Shown: positions 1-12,430, counted from the first letter of the stretch. The stretch: DNA of 64,000 nucleotides from Armillaria gallica (GCA_037576215.1 JBANDB010000016.1:496001-560000); one strand, 5' to 3'. The notes: generated by a model from the letters alone, not told the origin. Translations and numbers: made by a program.

Positions 1-25
1 AGCACGGACTCCCGACTCGCCGCCC

Positions 26-2110
26 ATGGCAGGAGATTCAACGTGGGCCGCAACACTCGACCCGTCGCCCCAACCACCGATTATGACCCTTGGGCTGACA
101 GGCACCCTACTCCACCACCCGCAGCTGGTGTTACTTCCAAGGAGTTCTGGGATAACCTCGACATCCCCTACAGCGCCTACTTCCCTGCTCTGGACCCCAA
201 GCAGGCATTCGAGCCTGTACAGGTTGAGGAACCCGTCGCTGGACCCTCAAACCTCCAGGTCCCAGGACGCACCCTTAGATCCACATGAAGATCTACAAAC
301 TGCCCCCCTCGAGCAGATGCGTGGGAGCGGCTCGCTCAGCGACTCCGACAGCAGCAACAGTCTGAGATCCACGAGGAGCCAAGAACCTACCAGCCACCCC
401 GCCCCCCTACTCCCTTCCCCGACACCTCGCTCCGATCCATTGAGAGCATCGACCAAACTGCTGCTAGGTATGCAGTCGATGAGCGAGGGGAGACGATCAA
501 CCTCGAGAGTAGTGACACCACTACTGAGGGACTCCCCAAGCAGGAACACATCGACGGGATCCACGGAATATCTCCTGATCCACTCTCGTTCTCCACCGAG
601 TGATCCCCTGAGCCGACAATCTAGGATGCCAACTCCAATTCAGATGACGCTAGCCGACGCCATTCATTTTTATAACAAAACAGATGATGACCCCATGATT
701 CCAATTCCCAATTTGTTAAGGCAAGCAACATTCATGAATATTTATAATTACTTCGCCTATGAATTACCCTTTTCCTTGGTTTGGGGAGCTTCCCAAGCCA
801 GGAACGATTATTTTATGAAAAAAAATAGAGGTCTCCCAGCAGATGAGATCCTGCAGTATGAGGCGGAATGGAACGCTCGCTTCCTGTGGAACAGTATACA
901 CCCGGATGACGTATTCAAGGAATTTCCCCCTTATGAAGAAGCCACCCCAGAGATCGAGGTACAGGAACTAATGCCGGATGAACCACCGGTACTACCCCCT
1001 CGGATCATGAACACCTTCGCCTACACCACTAGGCAAGCAGCACCAGGAACGTACCAACGCAGGTACCTACCTTTTGCCGGGGGTGGCCACGGAGCCGGCA
1101 GAGGCGGTGGAGGTGGCGGACAACCAGCACAGCCACCTCCCACCCCCCCGGTACGGGTAATGCTCCCATGCTTCCCGGCACCTCCAGCAATGCCAGACCC
1201 GCCTATACCTTGGGAACTACAAGCTGGAGCGATAGCCCCCTACAACGACTTCAAACCAAAAATCTTGAAAGAAGTTGATGACTTCGCAGGGGACTCTGAC
1301 GACATCGCTCGCTTCTTTCTAAAGTGCGAGCTGCATTTCGACATCTTTAACCAGCATTTCCGCCAACACCTGCATAAGGTTGTCTTTTGCGTTTCCCGAC
1401 TCGCAGGAGACACCAAGAGGTGGTGGCAGCTGTGTGCCAAAATCATAGGAAAGACGGCGGACGGGGAGCAGCAGTACCCGACTTACGAAGACTTCCAGTT
1501 GGAACTCAATAGTAGGTTCTGGAAGGATGCCAACTCACAGATAAAGTATGCGCAGTGGGAAAAGTTAAAGCAGTCAGAGCACAAGGATGGCGACAAGTTC
1601 TTCCAGCTCTTTGAAGAACTAGCCTACCATGCTGGAGTACGCAATAATGATCAAGTTATGCTCCACCAGATCAAAAAGGCTGCCCGCCAGACGAGCAAAA
1701 ACACTATATACTCGTCAGACAGGGACGTACCAACCAATTATCCAGCGTGGAAGGCTCGCCTACTCCAAATCGATCTCAATTGGCGCCTCAAACAGGCAGA
1801 AGGAATGACAGGGCCACCAGCCCAATCACAGAAGACAACCATGCCTGTACAGGGTGGTCAAATCAAGGTCCCTGTGCCGACAACAATGACAGCTACAGGG
1901 ACGACTTATGGAGGATGCGGACAGCCGATGAATATCGACGAAGCCAGGGCAGCATCAATATGCTTTAGATGTGGCAAGAAAGGCCATTTCAAGTGCAACT
2001 GCCCTACCACGCCCAAAACCCGAGCTGAGGCTTTGCGATGCGCAAATACCTACTGGGATTCACAGGATAACCTCTCAGCGATTGAGGAGGTAAAAGAAAC
2101 CGCTGTTTAG
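26..2110 (+). pseudogene. gag: Ty3 gag polyprotein, probably frame-broken at its N terminus
   Basis: Structural capsid protein that packages retrotransposon RNA. The frame from 26 is open to a TAG at 2108-2110. The body, from about 626, contains a capsid-like region (about residues 390-600) with WELQAG and FFLKCELHFD stretches, then a CX2CX4HX4C knuckle (CFRCGKKGHFKCNC, about residue 646) for RNA binding. The first 600 bases read more like gag in another frame: 43-288 has DYDPWADRHPTPPP and EFWDNLDIPYSAYFP, then after a TGA at 286 the same frame continues (WERLAQRLRQQQQSEIHEE) to a TGA at 601. An indel near 600-625 therefore probably separates N-terminal and C-terminal gag. The ATG at 26 may not be the native start. 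Confidence 0.8.
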
Positions 2111-5100
2111 ATAATGATTCAATCTACTCGGCGGATCAGGGTTTAGTTTTGGCTGGTACGCCCATCGCATCACATCATTGTACTTATATATTGCCTGTAG
2201 TATCTACCGTGCATTCAAATATACCCGCGACTTCACAACCAGACCAGCAACTAAACAACCAGAATCAACATATGGAAAACCAAGGAACGGGCGCAGTAGT
2301 CATTGAGCTATCGGCTCGACGTTTGGCAAGTAACCTATTGCAGGCGAAAGCGGATGGTAAGTCACCTACCATAGTGACACCCATCATAACGGCGGAGCAC
2401 CAGTCAAGGCCCTTCCCTTGGGGAACCGCTGCAGTGACAAATGTCTGACCGGATGGGGCAGGAGAACGACCCTGGGTCGTTCTACCTGACCAAGCGGCTC
2501 TACAGAGTCCCTGCCACGCAGGGAGATTTGAGGGAATAGCTTCAGCGAAACCTCCTCTGGTAAAAGAGAATACCGCAAGGCTAGCAGAGTCTAAATCCCA
2601 CGATGGGGCTCTGGCAGCAGCCACGGACAACAGCACCCACAACACTGGATTACAGAAGACGAGGGACACGGCGAGGGACTATTTGCCCTCGGTCCTGAAG
2701 AATATAGAGGACGAACTGGAGTCGGGTAAGTGCCCCCGATCAGTTGCCAATGCCTATCGCGACAAAGGGCGACCCGACGATGGGGGAACACTGAACGAAA
2801 CGAGGGACCTGCCTAAGAACCCAGGCCTGGAGGAACCAGGTGAAGGCGACCATTCGTCGACAGTGAGAAGCATAGGCAATCATCGTCCAGCGGTGTCAGC
2901 CCAACCTGCTGTCTCTTCACGAGACGGCACCTTCGCGGAAAGCACCTCCCATTCCACGACCAACCAGAAAGCCGCAGGATCGGAAGCTGCTAGTGTCCAG
3001 GCAGTGCAAAGGGGGCATCAGGTAGCTACTTTGGAAGAAGTACCTGATCACAAGGACATAACCAGTTTCATGATGAACAAGAACACTAAATTAACCCCTG
3101 TAGACTTAGAAGCAATGGTGACCTCACCGACGGTAGTCGAGCCCGTATGGGTTGATGCAAAGGTTGAAGAGGTCCTGCAACTGTCACACACTTATACAAG
3201 CAGACAGACCTATAATGAATGGCTCAAACCATTTGGAGTGGAGTGGACTCTACGTGGCGTAGTACAAGCACGGACGGAGTCGGAGGCAAAGGCAATCCTC
3301 AAGAACTGGATTCACAAGACACGCACGGAGGAGGTCGTTGACTCAATGATCAAAGCAATGAGGGGGATGAAGTGAATCAATGCACTCTGGTGGCTTCATG
3401 AGCTACGGGAGCCAAAGCGACTTATCAGCGCACTAAGTGATAAAGGGAAAGACCTGGTTATCCCCGTCATTCTTGGGGCACCAGGAATGCTTCCCAATAT
3501 CTCTACAACCGTGTTGGTAGACAGCGGATGCACCAGCAGCGCCATCAATCAAAAATTTGTTGAACAACACCACATCCCGACTCGACCAACAGCCGCCCCA
3601 ATCCCAGTCTATAATGCTGACGGAACCAAGAACTCAGGGGGGTCAATTACTGAATACGCCGAGATTGAGCTCAAAATCAGGGATCATTCTGAACGAATAG
3701 ATCTAGCCGTAACAGATCTCGGTGATAAGGAAATCTTCCTCGGTCACGATTGGTTAGCCTGGCATAATCCAATCATCAATTGGAAGACAGGAGGATTAAT
3801 ATTTGCACGGTGCAAATGCCACAAAAACCCATTTGTACTACCCGATGCAGATCCCGACGACAAGTGGGACAAAGAGCTGGAGGAGGGAGACACTATCCTT
3901 GCAATAGATTTCACACGGGCTATTCTCATACGCGCGCATCATGCCAATGACTTAGCTGCCATGGCCAATGCAGACAAAGAAACCAGGACATTCGAAGAGA
4001 TGGTCCCAGAATGGTGTCGAGATTTCAACGATTTGTTTGCTAAAGACAACTTCGATGAACTCCCTGAGCCAAAGACATGGGACCATGCCATCGAACTTAC
4101 TCCAAACGCAAGCACCAATCTAGATTGCAAGGTCTACCCTCTCAACTGGAATGAACAAGCTGAGCTCGACAAGTTCTTAGATGAGAACCTCTTGAGTGGA
4201 CGAATACGCCCCTCCAAGTCACCCATGGCTTCACCTTTCTTCTTTGTCAAGAAAAAAGATGGCAAGCTGCGACCAGTCCAGGATTATAGGAAGCTTAATG
4301 AGATGACGATTAAAAACCGTTATCCACTTCCTCTAATCTCGGAACTAATGGACAAGTTGCGGGGTGCCAAATATTTTTCCAAGCTCGACGTTCGATGGGG
4401 ATACAACAATGTGCGCATCAAAAGTGGTGACGAATGGAAGGTGGCATTCAGAACTAATTGAGGGTTGTTTGAACCCACGGTTATGTTCTTCGGGCTTACC
4501 AATTTGCCCACCACCTTCCAGTGGATGATGAATGACATTTTCAAGAACCTCATTGCATCAGGCACCATCACCGTTTATCTCAATGACATCCTCATCATGT
4601 CCAAGACCAAGGAGGAGCACCGTTGCATCACACGCAAGGTCCTAAGACTCCTCTGCAAGAACAAGCTATTCCTTAAAGTGGAGAAATGCGAGTTTGAAAC
4701 CTTGGAAACAGAGTACCTCAGAGTCATCATCAGTGAAGGGAACATATGCATGGACCCAGTCAAGATCGCAGGGATCGTGGAATGGCCTATACCAACAAAA
4801 AAAGTACAGCTCCAGTTGTTCTTAGGTTTTACCAATTTCTACAGACGTTTCATCAAAGGATACAGCAAGGTCATCAAACCGATGACCCAGCTGACAGGAA
4901 ACGATCCATGGAAATGGGGAAAAGCGCAACAGGACGCCTTCGAAGAGTTAAAGAGGCTGCTAGCTGAAGAAGTAGTACTGGCAATACCCACAGAGGAGGG
5001 AAAGTTCCGCATAGAGGCAGATGCAAGTGAAGGAGCGATAGGTGCAGTACTATCGCAGGAACAGGATGGGAAGTGGCGCCCAGTCGCATTCCTGTCCAAA

Positions 5101-7074
5101 TCCCTCACTGTCACGGAACAAAATTACGAAATTTACGACAAAGAACTGCTCGCAATAATGCTTGCACTCGATGAATGGAGGCACTACCTGATGGGAGCGG
5201 CACAGGATTTCAAAATCTGGACAGATCATCAAAATCTTCAGTATTTCTGAAAACCCCAGAAGCTAAACCGATGCCAAGCATGCTGGGTAACTGAACTTGC
5301 CGAATACCATTTTACACTACACCACAAGTCAGGAACCGCAAACAAAAAAGCCGACTTACTCAGTCACAGAGCAGATCACAAGCAGGGGAAGGAGGACAAC
5401 GATGAGGTTATTGTCCTCAAACCCGAGCACTTCCGGGCCCTAGTCATGCCCACTATCAAGGAGACCCATTCCAAGATAAAGCAAGCCACGCTCGACCACC
5501 ACCGATGGGACAAGAACATTGCGACTTCCCTTAACCATGACTGAGGACTGAAAATGGATGACGGGCTGATCTATTATGACTCCTGCATTTACATTCCTTC
5601 CGACCACGTGTTATGAGGCGAAATAATCGCACAAGTTCATGACCACATCACGGCGGGACACCCCGGCATAGAAAAGACTAAAGAACTCGTCTTATGAGAA
5701 TATTGGTGGCCCAAGATGAAAAAAGACATAGAGGACTATGTCCATGGCTGCAAGACGTGCCAACGAACCAAATCTAGCACTCAAGCAAAAGCAGCGCCAC
5801 TTCACCCAAATGCAATACCCTCCCGACCATGGACCCATATCTCCGTCGACATGGTGACTGGTTTACCCAAGAGTAACGGTTTTGACGCAATCCTAATGAT
5901 TGTTGACCGTTTCTCCAAGGAAATCATACCTGTCACATGTACAACAGAGATGTCATCGGAAGGGTGGGCCAAGATCCTACGAGACAAAGTCTACGCAAAA
6001 CATGGGATGCCGCAAGTCGTTATCAGTGACTGAGGCACCGTGTTTGTGTCCAAGTTCATGAAAGACCTTTATGACTTGCTCCAAATCAAGGCAAATGTAT
6101 CCACCACCTATCACCCACAAACTGACAGTCAGACTGAACGAGTCAATCAGGAGGTTGAAAAATACCTCCAGATTTTCATCAATCACCGCCAGAACGACTG
6201 GGTCGAATGGCTCTCTCTCGTGGCCTTCGCTCACAATAACTGCACCCACTCCGCAACGGGCAAGAGTCCCTTCGAGATTAACTACAGCTATAACGCTGAC
6301 CTTCTCCCTGGCGCAAAACCCCGAGCACCCTTCAGAACACTGGCCTCTACCACATTCGTTTCACAGATGCAGAAAATACATGCCGAGGCAAAGCAAGCAC
6401 TCAAAAAAGCCGCTGACCAGATGAAAGCCCAATACAACAAAAAGAAAAGACCTGCAGTTGATTACTCGGTGGGAGACAAAGTTTGGCTCAACACGAGCAA
6501 TCTGGTGCTCCCACGTCTGAAGAAAAAACTCGCAGACAAAAGAACGGGCCCTTTCCCTATCATCGCCAAGATCAGAGCTTCAGTGTATAAATTAAAACTC
6601 CTGCCAGGCTGGCGCATCCATCCAGTATTCAACGAATCACTCCTAACACCCTACACGCCACCCGCATTCCCTAACCAGGAACAGCCGCCTCCGCCACCAC
6701 CTGACCTTATCGACAGGGAGGAGCACTACGAAATTGAGCAAGTACTCGACAGTAGAGACCGAAGGGTCCGAGGAAAGGCTGGCGAACCATGGCACTGGGT
6801 TACCGACTACTTCGTCAAATGGAAGGGATACGGACCCGAATCGAACAGCTGGGTAGAGGAAGACGACATGGACGCCGATGAACTTGTCAACAAATACCTC
6901 GCAGAAAAAGTGAATCGCACCGAACAAGAGACAGGAGATTGGCAGTCCTACATGGACCCATTCACTGGGCGAAAAGTTTGGTACAACCAACAACTCAACT
7001 GGGATTGGCTTGGTGGCAACGACGACCCTTCAACATATTCGAAATCGCCGTACGAAGCAACAGAAATCCCATAA
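2071..7074 (+). pseudogene. pol: Ty3 pol polyprotein (PR-RT-RNaseH-IN-chromodomain) with eight TGA stops
   Basis: One reading frame, minus one relative to gag and open from 2071, runs to TAA at 7072-7074. Domains: aspartic protease (VLVDSGCTSSAIN, about 3514), RT (FFVKKKDGKLRPVQDYRKLN, about 4234; SKLDVRWGYNN), RNase H (FRIEADASEGAIGAVLSQ, about 5008), integrase zinc domain (HITAGHPG ... CKTCQRTK), D,D,E core (SVDMVTG, VISD, QTERVNQ) and a chromodomain (YFVKWKGYGPESNSWVEE, about 6810). In-frame stops at 2446, 3373, 4459, 5248, 5542, 5614, 5695 and 6031 are all TGA, mostly where the family has arginine. The RT catalytic motif reads YLND (about 4579) instead of YxDD, so the first catalytic aspartate is lost. 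The element cannot be autonomous. Confidence 0.93.
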
Positions 7075-7420
7075 ACAAACAGCAATCGAGACGTGCCCTA
7101 TAACAGGGGATAGCTATGGACCCTCACTCACGACCATATGCGACAAACATGTTTTCCTCATTCACGACTTCTTACGACAATACTTTACAACAAACGTGCA
7201 ATAATCGGGCCTGCCCAGCGGGGCATACGGGTCTAGTTTACCACTCGCATCACCACCATATGAAAAGTCCCCGTTCCTGGAAGGCGAATTTTATAAGGGC
7301 CCCTGGGACAAGCTGCAGTGCATATGGCATTTCTCCGAAACACACAGAGGTCTCTGGGGATGGCATGACGATGAAGTAGACAGTACGCCGATGTACTGGC
7401 AGTTGGGACACCTGCCTTAA
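7010..7420 (+). pseudogene. Small third ORF of the Ty3 element, one stop
   Basis: A frame distinct from pol overlaps the pol end and continues past its stop to TAA at 7418-7420, interrupted by one TAA at 7202-7204. The second half reads as convincing protein (SPFLEGEFYKGPWDKLQCIW, then THRGLWGWHDDE). It lies between the chromodomain and the polypurine tract, where some fungal chromoviruses keep an additional reading frame. I do not recognise a function; it is not envelope-like (no signal peptide or membrane segment). Confidence 0.5.
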
Positions 7421-7431
7421 GGGGGGGGTAA

Positions 7432-7793
7432 TGTTATGATTTATTCATTTCATTCATTATCTCACCCATTATCTTATCTTATCTGAGATAAGATAAGATA
7501 AACCTTCAGATCCGCGACTCCATGGAGTCTTCACCTCGCTATCATGTCACACTCGGTTGACGTGTACGCGACACGTACTGGATACGTGTTATTCTTGGCT
7601 ACCGTGTACTTGGCTTATTCACTTTCTAACACAGTACCCTCATCTTTATACCCATTACAGACCTTTACTTTAGTATATAAGTAGTGTACTCAAAGCTGTA
7701 TATTCCCTAGCTTTGAGCTAAAGTTTATTCATACCGAAACCCACTCCTTCTTGCTAAGCGCTACTAAAGTTCGTCTTGGGCAGCAATCATCCA
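7432..7793 (+). repeat. 3' LTR of the Ty3 element
   Basis: Starts with TG immediately after the purine run AAGGGGGGGG. A TATA-like TATATAAG lies near 7675. The expected complement of the 5' end (AATCAT...) is found at 7785-7790, so the LTR probably ends around 7793. The last bases do not complete a perfect inverted end and the right edge is uncertain by a few bases. Confidence 0.75.
7469..7501. promoter_or_regulatory. Near-perfect 16-bp-arm palindrome of AGATAA/TTATCT in the LTR
   Basis: Arms TTATCTTATCTTATCT and AGATAAGATAAGATAA flank one G. Each arm holds three GATA-factor cores in a head-to-tail row. It lies about 40 bases into the LTR, in the presumed U3 promoter region, and could be a GATA-factor binding array or a hairpin in the RNA. 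The sequence is seen; the role is inferred. Confidence 0.6.
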
Positions 7794-7797
7794 AGGA

Positions 7798-10069
7798 CTA
7801 GTTGGTGACTGTACGAACACGATACAGCTGACTCATTACCTTTGATTGCAGTTCAGGTCTTACATGAAGGAACAATGCACGTTCCATCATTAAATGAGTT
7901 GATGACCAGCGAGTATCAGTGTCAAGGATTATTTGAAGCTCCTTATTGATTAAAGTCTTGACAGCATTTGCAAAATGCTCACGGCGGAGAGATGATGAAC
8001 GGATCTGCAAGACATCGGCCTAATCAGATCTATGTCATTATATAAATAGACATAATCCATACCACACAAATCAGGTGTTGTAAACAGGAGACCAAACCAT
8101 CAGCCATATCCTCCAATTCGGCGATGGTAGCCTGGCAGGCCAGATTAATGACATGTGCGAAGCATCTGAACAGTGTAATCCACAGGGGTCTTATACTACA
8201 TTGGAATATCTCGTACCTGATTCTCATATTAATCCCATTGATCGCTAGCTTGGGATAGCGGTGTTTGAGTTCTCGGACTAATGCTGCAACCAGAGTGTCA
8301 TTGTTTGATGCATTGTCTGCTGTCAGCCAACCCATTTGCAGAATTTTGTAAGCCTGAATAGTCATCGGAGGAAAGAAATAGCTGACCTTGCTAGCAATAC
8401 CAAGCCTATCCAAGGCATAGATGAAAGCCTGAGCGAGATGTTCACTGGTGTGTCATCCAGGCAACTGGTGGAATCCAATGAGATCAGCATGATAGACTAG
8501 GTGCTTCTGCAGGCCATGCAGTGTATTGACAAGCTGAGGTTGTATCCAATGTGCCGTTATGGCCATGAATGATCGCTGGTTCTGGTCAGTCCATAGATCT
8601 GTCGTAAATGAGATTTTTCCTTCAGAAGACTGGAATTTAATGAGTATACGTATTTAGTAGGGGAAGCTATACACACCTTCATTTCCTCGCTAAGCATTTC
8701 AAGATGCTCGTCAAGTGATTCAAGTATACGTGCATGGAGGCTATCAATATGAGGAATGTCTTCGTCCTTGAAATCATGCCTTAATAACAAACAAGTAACA
8801 TATATTTATACCAGAAAAAGTCAGGCCGAAATATGAGAATACCTTAACAGTAAAATAAGATCACAAAAATGACGGTTCTCTATAACATTCAGTGACTAAT
8901 TGAAATATATTGTCAGCTGAACAACTCAAAGACATACGAGTGATAGGAAGCTCACCTGGTCATCTCCGACTACAAAGGTCATTATTGCATCAAGAAATGT
9001 TTCCCTAGAAAACTCTCGATTGCGATTATCCGTGCTCGATGTATCCTCTGGGACACCTGTGCTGGGGTTCTTCTCACGATAGGCCCACACTGCTTCTCTG
9101 GCATTCTTCACTGAAATCTTGATTTTGAGTTCATCGCACCCCGCAATCCATGCAACACGGTGATGATTGATGAGATGACTACAAAGAGAATCTGTACCTT
9201 TCCCAGCATACTCATGGAATGGCACAGACTTCCCTTCTTCCTTTTGATGTCTAACAGAAACTGAGATATCAAAAAATGGATGGGAAAAATACTCACAGGC
9301 AAAACCGACAACAATGATGATTATCCTTTGTTTCAAAAAATGTCCAGATATCCTCCGCTTGATGCCCTCTTTTTGAACCAGCTCGTCTGCTAGAACGTCA
9401 TCCAAAAAATGCTTGACGGGGTGTTGATGCAGGGTGTTCAACACCTGACTGTTGGCGAGGTGTGGCCTGAGATCTTGTAGGACTGGAGGTTGTGTGTGGT
9501 GCAGTGTTTTGTGATCGAGATTGAGATCGAGGTGTAGGTGTTGAGGGGGGACTTTCAGGGGGACTTTCTGGTGGTATTCCAGAGAAGTCAAAGTGTTCAC
9601 CTTCGTCATCGGAATCATTGTCAAAGTGTACATGGACGTGTGGCACCGCTACTTGAATGGGATTGATTGGAGATGTCCAATGTGGAACCAGCACTGCAAA
9701 TATATACTAAGCAATTTGAGTATTGAATGATAATGATGCACATACCATTATCACTTCTTGTAGGCAGAGCATCGCCTGCATGGAGAGTCGACCTCGGTGG
9801 CAGCTGGTCTTGTTGGTGTGACAGTGAAGGCTGTCCTAATCCTTGTGCAGCTATAGCATAACATTAAATAGTACAGAAAGCAAGTAAGAACACCTACATG
9901 TTGTTGGAGCCTGCTCTAAAGACGGCACTGGCAGTTGTGGAGGTTGTTGCCTATGGCTGCGTCCTCTGCGTGGGGCTGGTGGCTCTGGATTTGGAGGGTG
10001 TTGATAATTTGGAACACCTTTATTGTCTAGATCAGCATTGGACAGTAATGCAAAAAGTGGAGTGCACAA
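7798..10069 (-). pseudogene. hAT-family transposase relic with BED zinc finger, C terminus missing
   Basis: Minus-strand exons separated by short GT...AG introns. N-terminal proline-rich exons (about 9400-10069) precede a BED finger split by an intron: DIWTFFETKDNHHCC (about 9300-9355), then LCSHLINHHRVAWIAGCDE (about 9125-9190). Then come the hAT catalytic region, TTDLWTDQNQRSFMAITAHW (about 8560-8620, first acidic residue in DLWTD), WLTADNASNND (about 8310), FRCFAHVINLACQA (about 8130-8170) and DTDTRWSSTHLMMERAL (about 7880-7925). The usual C-terminal dimerisation domain is absent because the sequence ends at the Ty3 LTR. A T-run slip near 9400 and a stop near 8450 show decay. DNA-transposon family is secure; exon edges are approximate. 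Confidence 0.85.
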
Positions 10070-10605
10070 AATGTGACATTAAGACCTCCACCAGGCTGCT
10101 GATTTACTGTATTGGCTGCTATGGTTTGTCGGGGTGCCATAAGCTAAGAGAAGACTATGCTGAAGAGCAGATGAGATGGCCAATAGCTGAAAATGTCCTA
10201 GTATTTAAGTCGTCGCACCATATGCCCATGTTCATCCAACAAAACAAATTCTAGGATTCTTAGACCAAAGATTTGGGGCCACAATGGACACATATTCACA
10301 ACACGAAGCTTGGGATGCTTGAATCGGCCCACAGGAAACATAAAAAGTCTTCATTAAGGCCAGCAGGCAACTTCAAATCAAGTTTGAGGGTGTAGCAACC
10401 ACTGGGATCACAATGAGGCTGCACAAAATCGAGTAAAATGAAGAGCACAATGCCAAAATTTGCATTAGAAGTGGTGGTAGAACAGCCCATATGTACCAAA
10501 ACTGAGGGTAATGCAAGTGAAGACGTTGAGTGGCAATGAAACACGATGGGGAGAGAGACGACGCTAATTCCCCAAAATGTTGATGGAAGTTGTGACTTGG
10601 GTGAC

Positions 10606-11063
10606 TCAGGGTCACGTCAAGTCATGCCGTGTGGACAATTCCGGGTGACTTGGTTCAAGTCGGATGCCATCCATGGCTTGACTTAAAATGGCGTGACTCG
10701 CGTGGCGTGCGGCTTGAAGCCGAGTCATCGAAACACTACTGCCATCATGCCAAAGCCAGCCGCTGAAGCCATGACTTCATGCATTTCCTTCAAATGGCAA
10801 GTCATTTGTTGTTTAAGCAACGTGATATTCGAGAACTTGTTGGAGAAATAGCGGGGACTATCGGGCCGGGTTAAAATTGACCTAAAATAGTATTTCAGTA
10901 TTTTTCAATCAAGTCGAAGCTCAGGAAACTTCAGGTCACGTCAAGCCAAGCTGAGCCGATACCGTAGTGTGACTTTGCCAAAGCCACTCGGCAATACCGG
11001 CATGACTTAGTTTGGCTTGACTGGTGTGGTGCGCAGCTTTAAGCCGAGTCATCGAAACACTAC
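10606..11063 (+). repeat. Pair of degenerate direct repeats of about 135 bp
   Basis: Segments 10606-10739 and 10930-11063 both begin with GGTCACGTCAAG-like sequence and end with the same 23 bases (10717-10739 and 11041-11063), starting AAGCCGAGTCATCG. The interiors are diverged but share GACTTG/CAAGTC words. They look like two copies of a short non-autonomous repeat. The second abuts the 4HB-1 fragment. Confidence 0.6.
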
Positions 11064-11066
11064 ATA

Positions 11067-11185
11067 CAGATGAAGTGCCTGTTGAAAAATGTGATGGCTC
11101 AGGTTGTAGTGCGTCACTCGGAGGAAGATGTCGTGATCCGGATTCCAAAAACAACCGCTGCAATCAGTGCCTTTTTTTTTAACCC
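11067..11185 (+). pseudogene. 4HB-1: fragment of the 4HB family, last exon only
   Basis: The stretch matches the last exon of 4HB-4 (23490-23600) almost codon for codon: KCLLKN, VVVRHSEE, then a basic IP(K) motif, ending in the family-typical T tract (nine T at 11172-11180). Exons 1-3 are absent; upstream lies a short dispersed repeat instead. A detached 3' end therefore seeds the array about 5 kb before the first recognisable full-length copy. Confidence 0.75.
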
Positions 11186-11189
11186 CCTG

Positions 11190-12430
11190 AGGCATGGCAC
11201 AAGTGCATCACTTGATGCTGTGACATATTAGATTTGCATGGCATGAAGTTCCTACCTATCACCACATTATAATTAAAGAACCACCCTTGGTCTATGTCGA
11301 TAATTCAGTCATCATCCTTGTTCGCTTGTCGTCTAGCAGCCATGCCAACAATATTGTGTAGACATCTACAAGTAGCTGCATCCTAGGTAGGGCGAGAAGT
11401 GGTATAATATAGTTATCAATCCAGAGACAAACATCCTGGCCTATGCAGTGCGTGCAGTCCTGAAAGAACAATTCTGAATACGTTCAAGGTTTGTATAGGG
11501 AGTTGCGACCGTTCAAATCGTCGTACAGTTGGGTATATGCACCAGTTATCAGACGTCGTTGCACTTCTCTAACAGCCCAGCATGTTGCTGCTACCTTGAG
11601 ATGATCTAGTTGTGTACCATCATATGTGCGACGATGCTTGCACTGTTCCATCAGGATGATGTGTCCTCATTGGCGTGCGGTAACGCACAGGTTCCACTTC
11701 CTGTCGACATGTAGTCAGTCAAGGGAAGACTCAGAGCTGCAGACATTCATCTTGAAGAGAAAGAGTCCATGATAATCAAGAGAAAAGAATCAAGGCAAAC
11801 ATATATCAGATGCGCCCACGCAGCCTACACAGCATCAGAGAAACAATGTAGATAGTAGGGCCTGGATGCCTCAATGGCTAGACCACTTTGCCTGATCGGC
11901 ACTTTTTCTACAGAAGTACAGTGTATATGATGCCAACTTCAGATGCATAATTGGAAGCTAGTCCATTTATTCTCTGTTTTGTCCATCTGCACCGCTTGTC
12001 TGTTCACTCATTACAAAAAAGAAATGGTGTGTTGTAGGCATCTGGAGACTGATGTTATATGTATGTGAAGTCAGTGATAATGAAAGCGGAGCATAATTGA
12101 TGCGATACAGGCTTGGCAGAACAGAAAGCACAGGTTAACAGCCAAAAGTTCATGCGCTTGACTGTCACGTTCTTTAAAAAAGAAAGCACATTCCCGAAAA
12201 CTCGTTCATTCGATTTTCCTCCTCCCGGCTTTGTCCAAATGACGATTGTATCATTCATTGCTTGGTAAATCATAATCATGGACAACAGCAAAGTACACTT
12301 GGACTGGGACAGGATGAATGAGGAATGTTGATCATGACAAGAACTGCGAGATATGGAGCTGCTAAAGTTGCTTCAATCAAAACCAATGAGGTTCTGAAGG
12401 CATCTTGTGGTACTCATGCATAAGATTTGC
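11190..12430. other. Stretch with no supported gene
   Basis: No long open frame and no motif I recognise. The minus strand between about 11370 and 11760 has short coding-like runs (for example AVREVQRRLITGAYTQLYDD) that may be a decayed mobile-element protein, but no family can be named. Confidence 0.3.

Larger units (their letters stand above)
1..7793 (+). mobile_element. Ty3/gypsy LTR retrotransposon (chromovirus), 5'-truncated by window
   Basis: Order of parts: gag with zinc knuckle, protease, reverse transcriptase, RNase H, integrase, chromodomain, a small extra ORF, a polypurine tract (7419-7428) and a 3' LTR beginning TGTTATGATT. The protease-RT-RNase H-integrase order and the C-terminal chromodomain define a Ty3/gypsy chromovirus. 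The 5' LTR and primer-binding site lie before the window. Pol is one frame broken by eight TGA codons, so this copy is dead. The 3' LTR abuts a hAT relic whose coding sequence stops at the junction, which suggests insertion into that older element. Confidence 0.95.
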
